The position numbers and the translations under genes are program-made. DNA of 62,883 nt from Mycoemilia scoparia (Eukaryota > Kickxellomycota > Kickxellomycetes > Kickxellales > Kickxellaceae): contig JANBPU010000096.1 in assembly GCA_027575805.1 (NCBI GenBank), positions 1 through 62,883 of the forward strand, in the 5' to 3' direction. This document shows, piece by piece, positions 12,583-22,969 of this stretch. A model generated the notes under the pieces. It had not been told where the DNA came from. It was given only the letters and a program-made list of their open reading frames with translations, and did no database searches. How positions within the stretch are numbered: position 1 is the first letter of the stretch; each line of letters starts with the position of its first letter.

Positions 12583-14745
12583 TCACTTTCTCTGTATGTT
12601 TGCTATTTGCGAGTTGTAAGCATTTTCTTCCAAGTATACAGCTACGATTTGCTTTCCAGCAAACCATCTTCCGTTGAGGTCGGCCATTGCCCGTTGGGAT
12701 GATTCGATGTCTGCGTACTTGAGATATATGTTACCCTATTATAAATATCATTTTGTAAAGTCAGTTAACCCATAGCTTGGCACTAGTCTGCTTAATTTAC
12801 TGAATTAGGCGAAGCAGCAATAATAATGATAGTAGCTACCTTTGAGTTTGGATCCAGCACAGTTTGCGCTATTTGTCCGTATTTTGAGCATTCTTGTCCT
12901 ACATCATCTTCAAGTTCCTGTTCCCAGTTAGGTTCTGTTTCTTCGGCTGGGTCAAACATATTACTTAGCAGTATCATAGCTGTCGGTCCTTGTGTTGATG
13001 GCGATTGCTTAACATCATCGCTGCTGCTATCAACAAATAGTAAAAGAAAAATCAGTCAGTTAATATATGGGTATAAAACCTTGTCGGATGTCACAATTCT
13101 CAGAATACTTACACATTAGAGGGCGTGTTGTCGTTGATGGTAGGGGAAGGCATGTTTGCAACACCATTCGGGGTATTTTGCAAGTTACCGTTGTCATTGA
13201 CACTATATCCAGAATTCACAGCCTCAGTTGCTGATGGTGTAGGTGTTGGGATGGCAGAGGATTTGGCCTCATTCTGCTCTTTTGTTGTGGCATATCGTAA
13301 TTCCAGCTATCAAACATTAATATAAAAAATCGATCGGTATGTTTTAGCTTTCACTTATTTCTTGACTAACTTAATGCAAGCATAAACGTATAGTTGTGTA
13401 TTTACCTTTGAGCCAGGAAGAAGCTCCATTCCATTAAGTTGCGTCAAAGCAAGTTGGGCTACCTGCACAGTACTGTATTGAACGATGGCCCTGTTTGTCT
13501 TCATATCATTGGGTTCCTTGCTGAGTAATTTAAAGAACTGCAACTGTCCTATAGTTTGAAATAGGTCTTTTAGGTCTTCCTCTGCAAATTGTTCAGGTAT
13601 CTTTGATACATATAGGCTATTACTGGGCAATTCGTAAGAAAAGTTCATTGGGCTACAACAAAATCAATTGGCAGAGATATATTATTTAATGGTATTTTAC
13701 AGATTATATATTTTTCATTGTGATAAAAGTAGTGTATTTTCTTATGCTTACCTTTCTGTGTTATATTCCTTGACTCCTGTTTGGTGATTCTTTTCGGCCT
13801 CCGAATACTGTACGATTATAGGAATACCTAAAAGCAAATCTCCTGACATTGCAACTGCTTTCTGGATCGATTCAAATTCGTCGAATTCTACATAGCCAAC
13901 ACCTTTTGAGCGTCTTGATGCTCTATCTGATACTATCTTTGCATTTCTGACTTTGCCTGCCTTTTCAAAAAACTCTATAAGTTCATGTTCACGTAGTCTG
14001 GCAGCCAGCTGGGTAACAAATACAGTTCGTCGGTCGCTATCTACTGTGTCGGTTTTTCTGGGTTCGGGGCTGCGATTGCGACGACTTGATCTATGACTAC
14101 CGCGTCTTCTATCACTGTCGCTATCCCTCCTGCTCTTCCTGCTACTTGTTCTCTCCCTGCTTCTTCTGTAGTCATCAGTACCGTAGCGGTGGTCATAGTA
14201 GTCATCATAGTCACGAGATCTATGGCTTGAATACCTTCTGCTATCTCTGTCATAATCGCGGTCACGGCGGCGATATGACCTAGAATCAGATCTGTGGCTA
14301 TGTCTTGATCTAGACCTTCTTCTAGGCGGTGAGCGTGAATCTCTAGAGCTGGGCCGGCGTTCACGATGGCGATGCCTGCTTCCATTTCTGCTTCTATGTG
14401 TGTCCTTGCTTTCAGAACCACGATCACTTACTTCTTTGTCTTTAGGATGGTCCAAGCGATTTGAAGGACTCTGTGGTGATTTGGGCTCATTTTGAGCTCT
14501 GCGACGTTTTCTCCAGTCAGATTCCCCATTCTCGCCATTAGTATTATTGTTACTTAAATGTACAGAACTATTTTCTCCGTTGAAACTATAATTACAAAGA
14601 AAATCAATATTATGCTAGGCATTTTGGTGTTAATTTTACAAAATTTATGACTTTCAAATTAAATGTATGCGTACCTTTGAGGTGATTCAGCCTCAATTGG
14701 GCTAGGGAAAACTTTAGCCTCTGCTGCTGCTTCTGTTAGGCTCAT
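12583..14745 (-). CDS. RBM39/Rsd1-type splicing factor
   Basis: Six exons with matching phases encode 561 residues: 14745-14675, 14585-13752, 13652-13406, 13306-13113, 13026-12840 and 12735-12583. An Arg/Ser-rich N-terminal region is followed by a first RRM ([19 protein letters not shown]1-like SKGVGYVEF) and a second RRM ([17 protein letters not shown]). The C-terminal U2AF-homology motif contains [20 protein letters not shown] and ends with GNIYLKYAD and [13 protein letters not shown]. This order and the C-terminal motif match the RBM39/CAPER family (Rsd1 in fission yeast), a nuclear pre-mRNA splicing factor and coactivator that binds splicing partners through the UHM. The start is the ATG of [10 protein letters not shown], in a 71-bp first exon. 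Confidence 0.92.
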
Positions 14746-15298
14746 TCTATAATATTTGGAAATCTATAATGTAAATTGTTCCTGAATGTAGTTGTTTTTA
14801 GGTAGAGTAAAAAGAGATACAAGATGAAACAAACCAATTTATTTTGGGGTTTTATCACTGCGGAAATTTTGTAAAACAGTTAATATACTAACCTATTGAT
14901 TATTCATGACGTTAGTTATGGGTTAGTGGTAGAAAATTGAATACTTTAGAAATTTTCTTGATTTCAATCCATCAAATTTAATTCGAAGTTGTGAATGAAC
15001 AATCCAGAATAAAGTCTATTAACTATTGTAAAGTAAGCTTTATCATTACCTTCAACCAAATATTTTAGAATGGGCCACAAAGCTTTTGACCAAAAGAACG
15101 AATAGCACTAATGTTTTATACTCATTAATGCTATGAGAAATAAAAGATAATAAGATTAATATTAGATCTAATAGTACTCTATTAAAGTATATTTCATAAC
15201 ATCACAGCAAAAATTTGTCTTATAAAAACAATGCCAAGCAAAGGCGAAAAAAGCATCCTAAAGTTCAAAAATCATATGGAGTATAATATCAGCATTAC
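14746..15298. other. Intergenic region
   Basis: This AT-rich spacer between the splicing-factor promoter and the decayed small-family gene shows no coding exon and no recognisable repeat. Confidence 0.45.
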
Positions 15299-15633
15299 CT
15301 AGAAATATACCCAAATACCAACTATTGTTGAGGAAACGCAGTATTTAGAAAAGATGTCATGAAGAATCTCAGCACCTTTGTCTACAAGTGTAGCAATGCT
15401 GAAAGATTGGTCATGCTCGAATAATTTCATGACTTTCTTCACCACTTCAATAGATGTTTTGGATAAACCTGAAGCTTGAGCTTAATGATTTTCTCTATTT
15501 CGAAGCCCATGAGGGGGATATAAACCGCTGCTGAAATTACCTGTCGATCTTTTTCAATGTTATCATCTAGTATAGCCTTGAGCAAATCAAGGTCTTCCTT
15601 AGAAAATACCAATCTGACTTCATAGGTTGTCAT
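15299..15633 (-). pseudogene. Small-family gene, frameshifted (subgroup B)
   Basis: The frame opens with MTTYEVRLVFSKEDLDLLKA and stops after 64 residues at 15439. After a one-base shift near the AAAA run around 15460, the sequence continues as TSIEVVKKVMKLFEHDQSF and ends in CVSSTIVGIWVYF at 15299. The combined length and both halves align with the intact paralogue at 49064-49387 (SKESYELLRAYLDG; ends YYSASTIV). It is therefore a broken member of the small-protein family, unless the missing A is a sequencing error. Unlike its intact relatives it has no TATAAA 99-137 bp upstream; the only TTTTATA lies about 20 bp before the ATG. Both point to loss of function. Confidence 0.75.
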
Positions 15634-16372
15634 AGCTTTTGTTTGATCTTATTTTATAATATACAGGTTTATGAAGCCATGATCTATTTAGAGATGACGA
15701 TATCAAAAGTTTACACCTTAAAACATCCTTTTTACCTTAAAAGATGTGTTAGCTTAACAGTAGTTGTGTAACTTAAACCCTAAATGACAAGGAGATGGCA
15801 TAAATATTTGCATCGAATCTCCAAAACATGCGAATTGTCCATGGGATTTTTACTTTATTTTGTTCATTCAGCCTAATATTCAAGTTCACATGGCTAAAGT
15901 CTGCGTAATCACTGACAGGACATACAGCACTAACTGCTAAACTTGTTACTCTGAAAAGAGTACTAGAAACATTATATTACTTTGCATTCCATAATAAAGC
16001 AAACGGAGTTCAATATAGACCCAAAAGGCTATCACTTTCAGCAAATATAAAAGAATATCTTGAAGTCCATATTAAATGTGTAGATGCACATAAATTTTCC
16101 GCTTAAGGAATAATACCTATTTATTGTACTTATTCTAATCTACTTAATATCTTGTCCTAAAATGCTACAAATATTTATCTGAATTTCATAGCCGGCGTTG
16201 AACGGCCAAGTACAAATACTTTGGCAATACAATACCCTCCTAATTTACTTTTAAACTTTATAATTTATTTAAATTCCCACAGTATAACTCAAACACCTAA
16301 CTCATAAATGCTAGAAGGAAACTTTCAATAAGACAAAATATCATTAACAAATACAAAAGGATTCTAATGCCT

Positions 16373-16711
16373 TTATAAATACGCTCTAACCAATTCAGCT
16401 CGTATGGACCAAAGTCCGTCGTTCATGATATTCTTAATATCCTCAACTGGCTCATGGTCAATAACTACCCAGCCGAACTGGTCGATGGTATACTGAGCAG
16501 AAGACACTGTTCTGCTATAATAATCAAGCGGACCACCATAAAAGGTGTCAAACTTGGGCAGAAAAGTATACTTGCAACCTCGAGGCATTTCCGGAGTTAT
16601 AATGAACAGTGTGATTGTTTTTGTTTTATCTACTTCTCTACTTGCCAAGGCATCCTTGAATAGCGAAAAGTTTTCTTGGCTGATGAGTACTCTGTTAGTT
16701 TCGTTTACCAT
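16373..16711 (-). CDS. Small-family protein, subgroup C
   Basis: This intronless gene encodes 112 residues. It opens MVNETNRVLISQENFSLFKD, matching the family signature (S-x-E-N-(F/Y)-x-x-(I/L/F)) also seen at 49918-50256. The middle holds a hydrophobic, probably beta, segment (TITLFIITPEM) and the C-terminal third an amphipathic helix. No signal peptide or membrane segment is visible, so a cytosolic protein is likely. A TATA box lies about 130 bp upstream (16841-16847). It is the most divergent intact member: the usual Gly turn after the first helix is replaced by ASREVDKT. I do not recognise the fold and can give no function. Confidence 0.75.
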   Translation of the reverse strand: MVNETNRVLISQENFSLFKDALASREVDKTKTITLFIITPEMPRGCKYTFLPKFDTFYGGPLDYYSRTVSSAQYTIDQFGWVVIDHEPVEDIKNIMNDGLWSIRAELVRAYL

Positions 16712-16840
16712 TATTGCTATGCGGTGTACACACTTTTATAAGTGTGTTCCTGTTTATTTATTTTGGTAAGCTAAAATAATAGTTGTAGTAAAGTTTTAAT
16801 GTTAAAGTGCGGATTTCAATGAAGCTGGAGAGGTAGGTTC

Positions 16841-16847
16841 TTTTATA
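16841..16847 (-). promoter_or_regulatory. Putative TATA box of subgroup C gene
   Basis: TATAAAA on the minus strand, 130 bp before the ATG at 16711. Spacing matches the other family members. Confidence 0.5.
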
Positions 16848-17589
16848 GCATTTTGAAAATAATATGAGATTATCAGTATATGTTGATACTAGATGAAAAC
16901 AGCCACATGATGTTGCTGTTCACGATGATTTACCTTGAAAACCACAGAATCTTTGTTTGGCTCCTGTTTTTTTTACCTAAATTTCAAATATACAACTTTC
17001 TTGACGGGTTGCCAGTTTTATTCCCTATGTTACCACAGGAAAGGCATTTATGCCATAAGAGGATTTTTGCTATGACAACCACTCGAAAAGAAGTCAAATA
17101 TCAGTGCATTAATGTTATACCTGTACCTTAGAAATGCTTTTATTCTATTTATTCAACATTTTGCTATGGCTGAAAGCATTTGACTCTGGCCAATAGAGCC
17201 ATTCACTACCACAGCAGAGATCCGTCAAATACAGTCCTTGGGCTGGCTAAACCAGTCCCCTTAGCGATGGTGGTTACATAGCTATTTGGTGTTTGGTTTG
17301 TTTGTCTACATTACTTCAAATACCAACAACCAGCCTTATATACACTGTATATATGTAATTGCTGTATCAAACTACCAGTTATTATGCAAGACTATAGTTG
17401 GATTTAGTTTTTCATAATTTAATGAAATTAAACACAAAGCCAAAACACCAAAAATAGTATACTAAAAACCAAACAAAACCATGTTTAAAAAAGGGCTTTT
17501 TAAAGCATATTACTGCTGATGACAAGTTAGTCACTCAAAAAAGAAACAAAATCAATTGACAATAGGATGTGGCCATATGTGCAAATTAT

Positions 17590-17829
17590 GTGCTCATAGA
17601 CTGTCCTTCCAAAACAAGAACTTTTTTAACAAACAAGCAGACATCAGCACTGCTGGACTTAAGGAATTGGTTAAGTGCATTTGGCCACATTTCCTTGGAT
17701 CGTGACATTACCCAGTGGTATTTTAAGACTTCAAAGGCTAGTATTGCTAAAGAGTTCGGGTATACAGAAGACACGATTATTCATGCTTTATCAAGTCATT
17801 TGGACATGTCTTCAAGTAGCATTACTTGA
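17590..17829 (+). other. Possible coding remnant, unidentified
   Basis: An open stretch of about 80 codons reads protein-like: LTNKQTSALLDLRNWLSAFG, then DITQWYFKTSKASIAKEFGY and DTIIHALSSHLDM. Its composition is less AT-driven than chance frames nearby, and predicted helices around IAKEFGYTEDTIIHAL could suit a DNA-binding or structural fragment. There is no in-frame ATG at the start and no visible flanking exon. It may be an exon remnant of a lost gene or transposon, or chance. Confidence 0.2.
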
Positions 17830-18260
17830 GTCATGCCATGAAGCACATAGTTTATAGGCATCAAAGCGTTGCTCACGAGTCCCAGTGAGTCAACATCCAT
17901 AAATTAGGATCTGCATAACCCGTTGAGTATTGAGAGATGCAAATTCTACACCCACCAAAATAAATATTTTTGGCTGCAATAAGAGGAGATATTCCAGAAT
18001 ACAAGCATTTACACCTCAAAACATAGTTTTGCATTCAAATATATTTTTAAACTGTACGAAAACAAGTTTATTTTAGAACTCCAAACCTCCAAAAATATAC
18101 ATTACCATCATGAAATGTAAAAAATAAAAAAATGCGAGTGCAATCCAAGAACATTATAAATATAAAGGCTTTTATATGTTTCTTTTACAAATGACCGTTT
18201 AGCAAACTTTTGTCTATTGCCAATGTACTAGAAAATATCCATTATCAATGCACCAAGTTT

Positions 18261-18578
18261 CTATTTGATCAAAACTTCCATGTTGCTCTCAGGGCTCGTC
18301 AAAGCCTGGACCAGCTCATCGGCTGCTTGACCGGTAACCACCAGAGTATGATCACTATCTTCAGACTCCATATTGTTCACAACTTCCTTCAGTTCATTAA
18401 TACTCAAGTTTGCCTCAGTGGTAAACTTGGGCTTAAAGGTGAACTTGTTGGATAACGTTCCAGAGCAGATATCTGCACTGATGGTCTTGGATTCGTAATC
18501 GGTGTTGCCGTTTAGCGATTCCTTGAGAATATCATAATCGCTCTTGGTGAATGAAGCAGCAGTAATACGGAAAGCCAT
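18261..18578 (-). CDS. Small-family protein, subgroup A
   Basis: This intronless gene encodes 105 residues. After MAFRITAASFTKSDYDILKE comes SLNGNTDYESKT, a turn nearly identical to SLNGSTDQES in the gene at 52174-52491. Other shared blocks are the FxPxF segment (FTFKPKF), a central helix (INELKEVVNNM), and GQAADELVQAL with SPE near the end. The pattern suggests a compact alternating beta/alpha fold. No signal peptide is visible. A minus-strand TATA box lies 120 bp upstream. It and the 52174 gene are clearly each other's closest relatives although they sit about 34 kb apart in opposite orientation. Function unknown. Confidence 0.82.
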   Translation of the reverse strand: MAFRITAASFTKSDYDILKESLNGNTDYESKTISADICSGTLSNKFTFKPKFTTEANLSINELKEVVNNMESEDSDHTLVVTGQAADELVQALTSPESNMEVLIK

Positions 18579-18697
18579 TGTACGTGGTTTGTCGATGACG
18601 AGCTTTTGTTTTGGTAGAGCGCGCGCGTTTGTATGCTATTAGAGGCTTTTGAATCGGATGTCCTGGGGTTTAAAAATTTCTGAGCCAAGTGAAGCTT

Positions 18698-18704
18698 TTT
18701 TATA
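18698..18704 (-). promoter_or_regulatory. Putative TATA box of subgroup A gene
   Basis: TATAAAA on the minus strand, 120 bp before the ATG at 18578. Confidence 0.5.
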
Positions 18705-19210
18705 CTTTTGTTTAGCCAGTAGTTTCAACAGAGAGTCGTGTGTTAGACTGTATATACTTTAACATTGAACTATCGAATAGTTGGAGTCGCATATAGAGTA
18801 GAAATGATGATCAATGACTCCTAATGTTTTCAAAACATCAAATTCCTTGGCTGATTTTAGCATGGCATTATGGACCATTATTGATTAAAGCTTAGGAAAT
18901 ATGCGACATTATGCGGTTATGATGTGAGACTCAAACCTATACATGCAACAAGACCTTTATCTCATTCAAACATAATCAGAAAGAATCAAAATGACGACAG
19001 TTGGATTTTGCTCTCATCAGTTTTGATTGATACCATGCAGAAATCTCAATACAGAGAATCATGTAGAAAGCATTAAGCATTATTGTTGATTTTGCAAAGC
19101 GTTGGTGTAGAAAATCTACATAAAGTGTATTATAATCTAGTGCTAAACTTACCTATATGACCAAAGTTCATTTAATATCGAATATATGGAAGACAGAAAT
19201 GGCCTCTCAA

Positions 19211-19292
19211 ATTTTGGCCAAATCATCAGGCATTCCATATGCAACTCCTAGGGACCCATTTTGTCCAAGGTCTTGTGAACTTTGACCAATGC
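19211..19292. repeat. Family C repeat copy
   Basis: It shares an interspersed pattern with copies near 43.5 and 56.4 kb: ATTTTGGCCA at the left, then CATATGCAACTCCTAGGGAC, CCATTTTGTCCAAGGTCTTG, and TGACCAA at the right. The outer TTTTGGCCA and TGACCAAA form a short imperfect inverted repeat. Non-coding; probably a miniature element. Confidence 0.5.
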
Positions 19293-19812
19293 ATTTATCA
19301 GAAGGATAAGTCATAATGGATTAATAGATTGTTGTCCTCTTTGTAACATCAATGATAGACCTCGCTAACTGAACCGTTGATATGGTTTCCAGTAAAACGG
19401 GCTGACCTTACCAATACCTTTGGATTACCCATAGAAGTATTATATATTCTCGGTATTATAATGTCTTGAATAAGGGTAGTAGCATGTTTATGTGTGTAAA
19501 TGAACTAAACTTCTCTACTTATTTTTCAAATTTTAGAGCTCTGCCAAAAAAAGTAGGAAATCAGCCCAATTTATTTTTCAGGTAATGAATTGAGATGTTT
19601 TGGAGATTTATCAACCAATCGGGTCTTGAGAGCTGTAGATCATGACTGATTAAACTCTAAAATAAAGGCAACGGTTAAGGGTGTTACTCAAGATCCTGAA
19701 AAAATAATATCCAAAGATATTACTATTGACTATAAAGTTTCGGATAAAATTACTTAACAAACAAATAGAAAAAACTAGAAATAATAAAAGGAGATGATAA
19801 ACAGATAATGAT

Positions 19813-20643
19813 CTAAACGTGTACAACAGATGCCTGTCTGTGTTTATACAAGCCAAGGGCATCAAGAATATTGAGTTTGCACATTGGACAATTTACAGAC
19901 TTGGTAGTTAACCAGTAATCGATGCATTCTGTATGAAATTCGTGTCCACAAAGTAATTGGCGGATTTTCTTTTCACCGGTTTCTAGCTCACACAGACAAA
20001 TTGGACAACAATTGTCATCATTATCATCGTCAGCCAGATCGCAGTAGTCACCATCGGCATATTTGATCTCGTCATTTGAGTCTAGCGATGAAGATGTATT
20101 TAACAATACTGGCTCACGTTTGACCTTGGATTCATCACCACTGTTGTTTTTCGGTTTAGACTGTGGTAGAGCAGCAATTGTTATTTCACGAGATCGTTGT
20201 CGTGACAATGATGATGTAAACGAAGATATTTCGATGCTATGCGAATTTGAGGATAAAAATACATTGATTTCCGAGCTAGCACTACCACTTCCTTTACTAA
20301 TAATGCTACTCCTGTTGCTTCTGTGGCCACTAACACTATCTGTTGTAACAGATTTAGGAGGTGGACGGGGTGGGGGAGGAAGCGAATAAATTCCTTTGCG
20401 AGTTGGAAGTAATTCAAGTTTAGAAGCAGTAAACAGAGGCTTTTTTTTGCCTTTCTGGGCTTCTAGGTCATATATGGCTCCTCTTCCATCATTGCTTCTT
20501 GTTGTCTGATAATGATAATGGGGTTGTGGTTGTGGGGTTTCTGTCCCGCGCCTCCGTCTTAATGTTGGAACTACATAGCTCACCACCACAAAGAATATAG
20601 CCATCCCCAGAAAAGTCAAGCCAATTGGTATCCCGATATTCAT
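19813..20643 (-). CDS. Membrane-anchored RING-H2 E3 ubiquitin ligase
   Basis: This intronless gene encodes 276 residues. One transmembrane helix lies at about residues 6-28 (IGLTFLGMAIFFVVVSYVV), followed by RRRR, so the bulk is probably cytosolic. The middle is Ser/Pro-rich with a PPPPRPPP tract. Near the C-terminus, residues about 213-255 form a RING-H2 finger: CPIC, CGHEFHTEC, then CPMC. This is the C3H2C3 zinc-binding arrangement that recruits an E2 ubiquitin-conjugating enzyme. Many fungal proteins of this type act in Golgi, endosome or vacuole ubiquitination, but substrate and compartment cannot be read here. There may be an upstream exon I did not detect, since related ligases often carry a lumenal domain. 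Confidence 0.8.
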   Translation of the reverse strand: MNIGIPIGLTFLGMAIFFVVVSYVVPTLRRRRGTETPQPQPHYHYQTTRSNDGRGAIYDLEAQKGKKKPLFTASKLELLPTRKGIYSLPPPPRPPPKSVTTDSVSGHRSNRSSIISKGSGSASSEINVFLSSNSHSIEISSFTSSLSRQRSREITIAALPQSKPKNNSGDESKVKREPVLLNTSSSLDSNDEIKYADGDYCDLADDDNDDNCCPICLCELETGEKKIRQLLCGHEFHTECIDYWLTTKSVNCPMCKLNILDALGLYKHRQASVVHV

Positions 20644-21515
20644 TTTCCCGAAAAGAAGAGTGGAATTGGAATATCAATGACAGGTATTATAGCAGAAGCA
20701 GTTGTGGTTGTATGAGTAGTAATTGATGTGATGGCGGCGGAGGTATGTTCTGGTAATGATTATTTCAAGAGATTAGAGAATAATAGTACATAATAGAAAT
20801 AAACGTGAGTGTAGCAGATGACAATAGCATTGCAAGAATATGGCTAATTCCGAAAAACAAGAGATTGAGAGGTTGATGGACAGCTTTTAAAGACTTTTTT
20901 AAATTCTCTACTACTACTCTTTCAAACACACCGATTGCACTAATGATGACGAGAATGCACATGACATTAGCAGCTACAGTTGCTAAAACATCGGCACGTA
21001 CACTTACACATGGCCACAAGAAAAGAAGTCGGTTTGTGGTATGTTCTACATTGCCAAGAACTAGTTAAAGGTTCGTGGTATTAGTAAAGGGATTGTATTG
21101 AGCCATTCCACTGAGCAACCTGAGAAAAATGTGTTGTCATGCTTGCATTGACATGCCTTTTGCGACAACACTATTGCATAGAGGGTGTGAATAAGACAAA
21201 GAGTCAGTCAAGAGAAGCAATATCTGTCAGCACATTGTTTTAGTAAAATTAAAATCCCCGCACACATTTTGTTACTTGGTCGTAACACAATGATGTTTCA
21301 GTAAAGTCTTTTTCTCCGACGACTGGATAATTGGCATATGGATATGACATCATGTAATAGTAACCCGATCACACGAGTGGCTCTCCACCTCTTTTAGATA
21401 GTACCAGGTGCATATTTAATGCTTCGTCCTTTGTGCTGATCCTTAACTGAAATACGACTCTAGATTTTGGTCTCATGATATGTTATAGCTGGTTAAAGAA
21501 TAAGTACACTACATT

Positions 21516-21645
21516 TGACAAATTCTCTATCAAAAGTGTACCAAATCGAACCCTCATGCCTCCAGCAAATTTGGCCCATAAGCCATACATTTTACCCTAG
21601 TATTGGAGATATTACTCTGGTACACTTTTAGATGAGATTCTCCAC
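21516..21645. mobile_element. Family B MITE-like element
   Basis: The left end GACAAATTCTCTATCAAAAG continues into GTGTACC. The right end GGTACACTTTTAGATGAGAT mirrors it, giving a terminal inverted repeat of about 25 bp with mismatches. The interior has GCCCATAAGCCATACATTTT, shared with the copy at 56080-56204. It is one of the best-preserved copies in the window. Confidence 0.7.
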
Positions 21646-22201
21646 ACATGTGATTCTTTCACTTCCATATTTGTCTGTAAGGCATTATGATGTTGCGATG
21701 TTTGGCAATGGCCCAAGTCAATTATTTAAAAGTCCTTTTGTACTTGTCCACTTGAATTGCCAAAATACCGTACATTGGCCATATCATACTTGCCTGAATC
21801 AAAGCTTGTACTGGTAATTACACCGCCCAAAGACATGGTAAGGGACCCCCTTCATCGCCATAATCATTATTGTCGTGATCGACTACAAATGTGCTTTTAG
21901 AGAATAAATTTTCACACCACTTGAGATTGTGTCTTTACCAAAATATAAATGAAGCTCAGGAAACTGCTATGAACAGCTTGGACTAATGTCATTTAAATAA
22001 AAGTCAAAAAATGTTTTTGGCAAAAACCTGAATCATATACCTATTCACATGCAAGTGGTACTAACATTACTCAGAATAGTCCTGGATTAATCCCCACAAA
22101 GATTTAAATATCTTGTAAATAGTTCCATAGGGATTATCACTAAGCTCGCTCAGGTGGATTTAGTATTAAAAGCAAAGCGCATCAACTGCACTAATATATT
22201 C

Positions 22202-22323
22202 ATATGGGTAGTTATTTTTGAAGGGTGACTATTTGATAATGGTCTGTGATCACTCATTTGGCTGGGATTGTCCCTATAATCTTTGGTCACCAAAATTTAC
22301 CCTTCGAAAATTATTGCCCATAT
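22202..22323. mobile_element. Family A MITE
   Basis: The ends are ATATGGGTAGTTATTTTTGA with AGGGTGAC, and its mirror CCCTTCGAAAATTATTGCCC with ATAT. Internal blocks TTTGGCTGGGATTGTCCCTA and TTTGGTCACCAAAA match other family A copies. About 122 bp and non-coding. Confidence 0.8.
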
Positions 22324-22528
22324 GATAGAATACAGGTATTACTTCTAATCTTGGGTATAGAATCATAGTTGTAGGTTTCTTTAATAAAGAGGCTGCAGAA
22401 TATGTTTTAGGTCAACACAGAGAGAATTGTCAGTATAGAACAATGCAAACTAAATTTGTCTTATCGAGATAGTGTTTCATGATTGAGAAACTAACTCTTG
22501 TATCCGGGTGATAGCTGCTGTTGCAGTT

Positions 22529-22660
22529 ACTATGTAGTGTTGCTTGTAACTTGACCAGTAGGTGCAACATGTGGTGAGTTAGTTCTATGTTGTTCAATAT
22601 TAAAGCTACCTATACTTATGGATCCAGCTGAGGAACTTCCATTATCACTGTAACGAGCAG
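22529..22660 (-). pseudogene. Decayed relative of the Ser/Gly repeat protein
   Basis: Minus-strand reading gives YSDNGSSSAGSISIGSFNIE and a terminal block ending TSNTT before a stop. The core resembles units of the protein at 22970-23545, and the DNA GGATCCAGCTGAGGAACTTC matches that gene's repeat (GGATCCAGTTGAGGAACTTC). No in-frame ATG opens it. A TATATAAA lies upstream on the same strand (about 22749-22756), so this looks like a truncated copy that kept a promoter. It could instead be a terminal exon of the larger gene, but I see no good donor. Confidence 0.35.
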
Positions 22661-22969
22661 GGATGTGATTCGTTATATAAATTTGTTTGAGTTTTATTTG
22701 AATATTGAGAAAAACTAAATAAAAGTAAAAAGAAAGAGGTCAGGGTCCTTTATATAGCGTTAGCCATTCCTAGCAGGAGCATTGCTAAGTGTGAGGAAGG
22801 TGAGCTTATTTCAAAATAGGCAAATATGATATGTGACGTTTAAAGGGAGCACTGTCTTTGCCAGTCCTTTAGTGGGATATAAGGAAAGCTTAAATAGAAT
22901 GATTGGCCCATGTTGTGTGATTCATGGGCAGTCTTTGTAATAAGGCTTTATGGTCTTTGAACCAAAGAA

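Larger units (their letters stand above)
16712..18260. other. Intergenic region within small-family cluster
   Basis: It holds the promoter of the subgroup C gene (TATA at 16841-16847) and an unexplained open stretch around 17590-17830, listed separately. I recognise nothing else. Confidence 0.4.
18579..19812. other. Intergenic region
   Basis: It contains the promoter of the small-family gene ending at 18578 and one family C repeat (19211-19292). A long AT-rich remainder shows no supported gene. Confidence 0.45.
20644..22528. other. Intergenic region
   Basis: I find no supported gene. It holds one family B element (21516-21645) and one family A element (22202-22323). A hydrophobic reading frame at 20765-21019 (minus) is open and could be an undetected exon, but nothing identifies it. 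Confidence 0.45.

Noticed and set aside
20765..21019. Hydrophobic minus-strand frame upstream of the RING gene
   Set aside because: Two hydrophobic stretches in AT-rich DNA, no motif, no clear splice link to the RING protein.
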